Shown one piece after another: positions 61,101-64,000 of a stretch of 64,000 nucleotides of DNA; position 1 is the stretch's first letter, and each line of letters begins with the position of its first letter. The position numbers and the translations under genes were made by a program. The DNA is from Protonemura montana (Eukaryota; Arthropoda; Insecta; Plecoptera; Nemouridae), in contig OX387603.1 in NCBI GenBank assembly GCA_947568835.1, forward strand, positions 14,036,651 to 14,100,650. The letters run 5' to 3'. The notes under the pieces were generated by a model, which saw nothing but the letters and a program-made list of their open reading frames with translations, was not told the DNA's origin and did no database searches.

Positions 61101-63124
61101 CAGTGTGAGAACAACGCAGCAGACCTGCCTTCCGTCATCATTCTCGACAACCTTCATCACGCAGCGTCGTTGGGTGAAGTTTTCAACGGGTTTCTAAACG
61201 CTAAATATGCCAAGTGCCCTTACATTATCGGAACCATGAACCAGGCTACGTGCTCGACGACAAACCTGCAACTGCACCACAACTTCAGGTGAACTTTTCC
61301 TGCCCTTTTTTTGTTGCTTTTTGTACCACAGGTACATGTTAAGTTAAGCTCATGTTAAAGTATAGAATAGAATGAAGAATTTTGATGGGATATAGAAATT
61401 TATAAATCTATTAAGGACTTGAGCTACATTAGACTGGCAACATTGAATACTGTTATTTTGATCTTGGCTCTGTTTCAACTTTGGAGAACAAGACAATACC
61501 AACTGTGGAATACAAAAGTTGATAAACAGAGAAAAATTTTTGTGACTAAGATGTTGTTTCTTTTGATCACAGGTGGGTGTTGTGTGCCAACCACATGGAA
61601 CCGGTGAAAGGTTTCCTCGGAAGGTTTCTCCGGCGCAGACTTCTCGAGGCACAGTTCGTCAGCAACAGCCGGAACAGTGACCTGTGCCGAATTATGGAGT
61701 GGATACCAAACGTTTGGCAACATCTCAACAAGTTCCTCGAGACTCACAGCTCTTCCGACGTCACTATTGGTAATTTTTTAGATTGATTTTCATGAGGATT
61801 AATAGTACTTTCAACTAAATGAAGTAAGAACTAGTTTTCCTAATGATACATGATAACCTCAAATAGTTAAAGGATTTATAGTTAATCAGTCTAGTAGCCC
61901 ATCACTGGCAGCAACTAGCTGCATATTGCAAGATCGTGACAAAATTAAAATTTTATCTAGTCAATACTTATCTATCAATTTTATCTGATTGCCATCTAAT
62001 TCTATCAATTCTGAGCACCATTCTTACGTTTTTCAGTATAATGTACTATGTTTGCAGTTTTGTTCTGGTTTGGTCGATTAATATTTGAAGTGAACAATAC
62101 TGGAAGCCACCAAATGTACACAAAAAAATTGATATTCTATGACAAACATCTATGACTTATGAAAATATAAGATGTTTTCAAAATTCCAAATGATTGTAAC
62201 AAAATTCACTTTTTATGCATTCAGGGCCGCGACTGTTTCTGTCTTGCCCAAGCGAGTGTGCTGGCAGCCAGGTCTGGTTCACGGATCTGTGGAATTACTC
62301 GGTGGTGCCTTACCTGATGGAGGCAGTGCGTGAGGGCCTCCAGTTGTATGGACGACGTGCACAGTGGGAAGACCCTGCCCTCTTCATATGCCAGACGTAT
62401 CCGTGGACAGAGCACACGGTCCACGGTGGATCTGGCGCACTTCTGAGGTGAGATATTGTTTTGCATGCATTTACGGCTCGTAGTAACATATGACATATGA
62501 AATTGTGTGTTTTTAATCCAATGTCTACTATTCTCTCTCTGAAGATACTAATTTCAATTAAGGAATCGCCTTGTGCGAAAACGAAAATTCATAGAAAAAA
62601 CTCTTCCGAAATCGAGAAGCGTTAGAAAAATGTTTGTCTGTAAATGATAGAGTAGGGAAAGCAGTTACAGTAACTCTTTTAAGACACAATCCAGAACTTG
62701 TTCTTGTATTTTTGAGAATTTTTGTAATTGTCTATAGGATCCTTTTCAATGAGGAATCTGTACAGCAGTTCTTATTTTGTCTGTCCGTTTGTTTGCAGGC
62801 TACGACCAGAAGACGTTGGTTACAACATGCAGCATGGTAATGGAGTTGGTAGTAGCAGTGTTAAGTCTATCAGCTCTGCCCAGAGCGATAATGAAGGCGA
62901 TCCTCTGGTAAGTTTCTTCGATATAACGTCTGCGCAACTACTTGTTAGACTGTCCTCGATAAAAATTAAATACGTTTTTATTCTGTTTTTAGCTGAATAT
63001 GCTGATGAGACTTCAGGAGGCAGCAAATTATTCCAGCCCTCAAAGTAATGATTCCGATTCGACGAGCATCGATTCACATTCGAGTAGTCAGATGGATACA
63101 TCCAGGATTGAATCGACGCTTTAA
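34177..63124 (+). CDS. sick: Neuron navigator (sickie/NAV), CH domain plus AAA-type ATPase
   Basis: 29 exons: 34177-34239, 37048-37165, 37262-37314, 43248-43429, 44377-44586, 44687-44805, 44939-45053, 45379-46300, 47587-47713, 48344-48470, 52894-53125, 53625-53786, 54233-54386, 55193-55465, 55741-56092, 56359-56609, 57038-57189, 57277-57360, 57621-57851, 58157-58329, 58592-58742, 59249-59557, 60103-60341, 60599-60745, 61046-61288, 61573-61769, 62225-62447, 62799-62907 and 62993-63124. They encode 1,949 residues. Navigators act at microtubule plus ends and on actin to steer axons. A calponin-homology domain starts at VYTDWANHYL (about 22-135). A long Ser/Pro-rich linker contains NAV motifs (GYLSDGE, SLTGPTASQLS, NSIRSTKSE), then coiled coils (AEEKQAHEIRKL; VDQVDELRRQL). 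The C-terminal ATPase has Walker A GPSGTGKS at 1615-1622. An in-frame stop precedes the ATG pair, and an acceptor at 34128-34129 implies an upstream untranslated exon. Confidence 0.95.
36040..36147 (+). CDS. sick: Alternative first coding exon of neuron navigator
   Basis: Starts with three consecutive ATGs after an in-frame TGA and runs 36 codons to a GT donor in phase 0. It ends YKSVIQ, just as the exon at 34177-34239 ends TIQETIQ, so both join the CH-domain exon at 37048 (VYTDWANHYL) in the same frame. Its position inside NAV intron 1 implies a second promoter between 34240 and 36039. NAV genes are known for multiple promoters. This exon is inferred from frame, donor and analogy, without transcript support. 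Confidence 0.6.
37315..43247 (+). other. NAV intron 3, about 5.9 kb
   Basis: The longest intron in the window, splitting the CH domain. It has mixed composition, with more CpG-containing stretches around 39000-39420 and 42000-42700. A short hairpin (AAGGGGCTGAGCCCTT) lies near 39088. A 143-codon minus-strand frame (41434-41865) has no recognised motif. No exon fitting NAV or another gene could be supported. Confidence 0.5.
44323..44345 (+). repeat. A23 homopolymer before a NAV acceptor
   Basis: Twenty-three consecutive A, about 30 bases upstream of the exon beginning at 44377. It has no target-site duplication or element body on either side, so it is treated as a simple repeat rather than a retrotransposon tail. 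Confidence 0.8.
45722..45979 (+). repeat. Tandem 17-residue (51-base) repeat inside the large NAV exon
   Basis: Five consecutive degenerate units, 18+17+17+17+17 codons, each opening R-x-S/N-G/A-E/D-I/V. Units start RSSGEVIPP, RNNGEIGSP, RISGEIGSP, RTSAEIGLP and RISADVSNI. Most share a following P and an RS-I-V segment. It lies in the Ser/Pro-rich linker, frame is kept throughout, and drift between units indicates age. Confidence 0.8.
46301..47586 (+). other. NAV intron after the large exon, about 1.3 kb
   Basis: AT-rich intron between exons 45379-46300 and 47587-47713. The large exon's reading frame continues about 150 bases into it before a stop, but the donor GTAGGT is good. No additional exon was found. 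Confidence 0.5.
47995..48115 (+). repeat. Dispersed repeat, copy C (NAV intron)
   Basis: A diverged partial copy of the CDK8-intron repeat. TGTCCTTTGAAAGTGACGTT matches TGTCCTTCGAAAGGGACGTT in copy A, and CTTCTAGGCTAGGTTTGGTT matches the copy A 3' block. The middle is much diverged. Confidence 0.55.
48475..48554 (+). repeat. 16-bp minisatellite beside a NAV donor site
   Basis: Five head-to-tail units of GGCTCAAAGATCCCCT with a few substitutions, starting four bases after the donor of exon 48344-48470. Frame continues through it without a stop, so intron retention would add repeats to the protein for a short distance. Confidence 0.85.
48555..52893 (+). other. NAV intron, about 4.4 kb
   Basis: Long intron between exons ending 48470 and starting 52894. 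It contains the minisatellite at its 5' end, a tRNA-like block near 51787-51848 and a CpG-rich stretch around 51300-51560. No exon with matching phase and splice sites was found. Confidence 0.5.
51783..51848 (+). repeat. tRNA-like pol III promoter block, SINE-type remnant
   Basis: An A-box (TGGTCGAGTGG, 51787-51797) and a B-box (GGTTCGAATCC, 51824-51834) are correctly spaced, and a T-run (51845-51848) follows. The acceptor stem cannot pair, so it is not a working tRNA gene. A tRNA-derived SINE head or old tRNA pseudogene is the best reading. Confidence 0.45.
53945..54000 (+). repeat. Dispersed repeat, copy D fragment (NAV intron)
   Basis: CTTATCAGCCTCTCGACACT followed by GGATTTGTCGAGGATTCCTT aligns with the 5' block of copy A in CDK8 intron 5. 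Only this short piece is recognisable. Confidence 0.45.
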
Positions 63125-63482
63125 CAATGACGCCAAAGTTTCCACTCGTTGCTTCTAACGAAAAAATTACAATATGCCTGTGTAAATTATTGTTCTTTAT
63201 ACTATAACCATCCATTTTTATACTGTAACCATTGAATATAACTATTATTTATTGACTATTGAAACGCTTTTCTGTACGTGATTTCTTGATAACATTCAGG
63301 CAGCGCTTCCAAAGAAGTATCAACGTGATGGATCCTGTTCCCTCGGACCGCTGAATCAAAAATTAATAACTGAACTTTGTTGAATTTACAAATTAACAAA
63401 CTGGAATTGACAAGTCAGTCTCTACTGGCTTAAGAAAACTATTTATTTAACTGCGTTTTCTCAAGATGTCGTGGTTTAATTT
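63125..63482. other. Convergent 3' flank between NAV and SECISBP2
   Basis: 358 bases between two stop codons on opposite strands. A minus-strand poly(A) signal (TTTATT on the plus strand) lies at 63442-63447. No clear AATAAA for NAV is seen before the SECISBP2 stop, so NAV transcripts may run into it. Confidence 0.55.
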
Positions 63483-64000
63483 CTAGTCTTTATGCAGTTC
63501 TTTCAGTTTTGTTAGAAATGATGCCACCACTTCCAAATCTGCTTCCTTTTCCTGAGCCTCTTCACTCTTGAATTCTTTCTCTTTTTGGTGAGGGATGCAA
63601 AAACTATCCTAAAGCAAGGAAAACAAGAATGAAATTAGATTTTGTTACTTTTTTTTAATAGTGTTTTATGGAGTTGGTGGATAGAAGCTGTTTGAAGGTA
63701 AAACTTACATTTTTGGCTGGGTTCTGAAATTCGGCTTGCTCCAATCTATTCTTGTAATCAATACGGAGTGACGACAGAAGATCTCGAATTTGATTGAAGT
63801 TGTCCTAGCAAAAATTCACAATCAGGGTAAGTCAATTAAATTTTCAGGCTAGGTATATGTAAACGCCAAAAAAAAAATGTGTATTACTTGAGCCCCCTCG
63901 TAATTGAGAATGCCAATGCAGCTGATGCCCTGAATCTTGAATGACTTGTTTGTGAGTTTCTTAAGATTTCTTCGACCCAAACCAAATACATACGGCACAG
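63483..64000 (-). CDS. SECISBP2: SECIS-binding protein 2, C-terminal part (5' cut by window edge)
   Basis: Exons in transcription order: 63888-64000 (partial), 63709-63804 and 63483-63608, ending in TAG. The 110 visible residues begin with the end of the L7Ae-type RNA-binding domain (VPYVFGLGRRNLKKL, GISCIGILNYEGAQ). These align with human SECISBP2 (IPFVFALNRKALGR, VVGIFSYDGAQ), followed by a charged helical tail (LEQAEFQNPAKN; KEKEFKSEEAQEKEADLE). SECISBP2 binds the SECIS hairpin in selenoprotein mRNAs and recruits the selenocysteine elongation factor, allowing UGA to be read as selenocysteine. All junctions are GT-AG in phase 0. A ribosomal L7Ae-family paralog is possible, but the YEGAQ motif favours SECISBP2. 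Confidence 0.85.

Overview
The window is nuclear DNA of an animal, most likely an arthropod. Genes are split by short GT-AG introns (tens of bases to a few kb), flanking DNA is AT-rich, AATAAA-type signals follow most genes, and the protein set is typical of invertebrates (a sickie-type neuron navigator, a doublecortin kinase, two secreted beta-galactosidases). A 15-base run of CCTAA units resembles the arthropod telomere repeat but is too short to settle the taxon. Exon models were built by eye: reading frame, splice consensus and remembered family sequences. All complete models close in frame with no leftover bases. LAYOUT: 1-2329 (+) is the 3' part of a beta-galactosidase and 3314-6786 (+) its complete tandem paralog; 7134-9844 (-) is TMEM39; 10289-13146 (+) site-2 protease MBTPS2; 14304-15973 (-) ATP synthase OSCP; 16161-21212 (+) CDK8; 21727-23712 (+) mitochondrial ribosomal protein L12; 24091-26613 (+) an uncharacterised coiled-coil protein with a DUF4485-like N terminus; 27066-30641 (+) doublecortin-like kinase. 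About 31.7-32.3 kb shows signs of a small spliced gene on the minus strand. From 34177 to 63124 (+) one 29-exon gene of about 1,949 codons encodes neuron navigator (sickie/NAV), with a second candidate first exon. At 63483-64000 (-) lie the last three exons of SECIS-binding protein 2, cut by the window edge. ARRANGEMENT: the first 31 kb is a dense housekeeping cluster with head-to-head pairs (TMEM39/MBTPS2, 444 bp; OSCP/CDK8, 187 bp) and tail-to-tail pairs (GLB1/TMEM39, MBTPS2/OSCP, NAV/SECISBP2). The second half is dominated by NAV and its long introns. The genes do not form one pathway: they cover lysosomal sugar hydrolysis, ER membrane functions, mitochondrial ATP synthesis and translation, Mediator transcription control, microtubule and cytoskeleton control, and selenoprotein synthesis. 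LESS EXPECTED STRUCTURE: an inverted pair of dispersed repeats around CDK8 exons 6-8, a foldback element with G-run/C-run arms in the L12 gene, a GC-AG intron, a 17-residue tandem protein repeat in NAV, an alternative NAV first exon, and the candidate small antisense gene. I saw no retrovirus-like, Polinton-like or toxin remnants, no CRISPR array, and no intact tRNA or rRNA gene.
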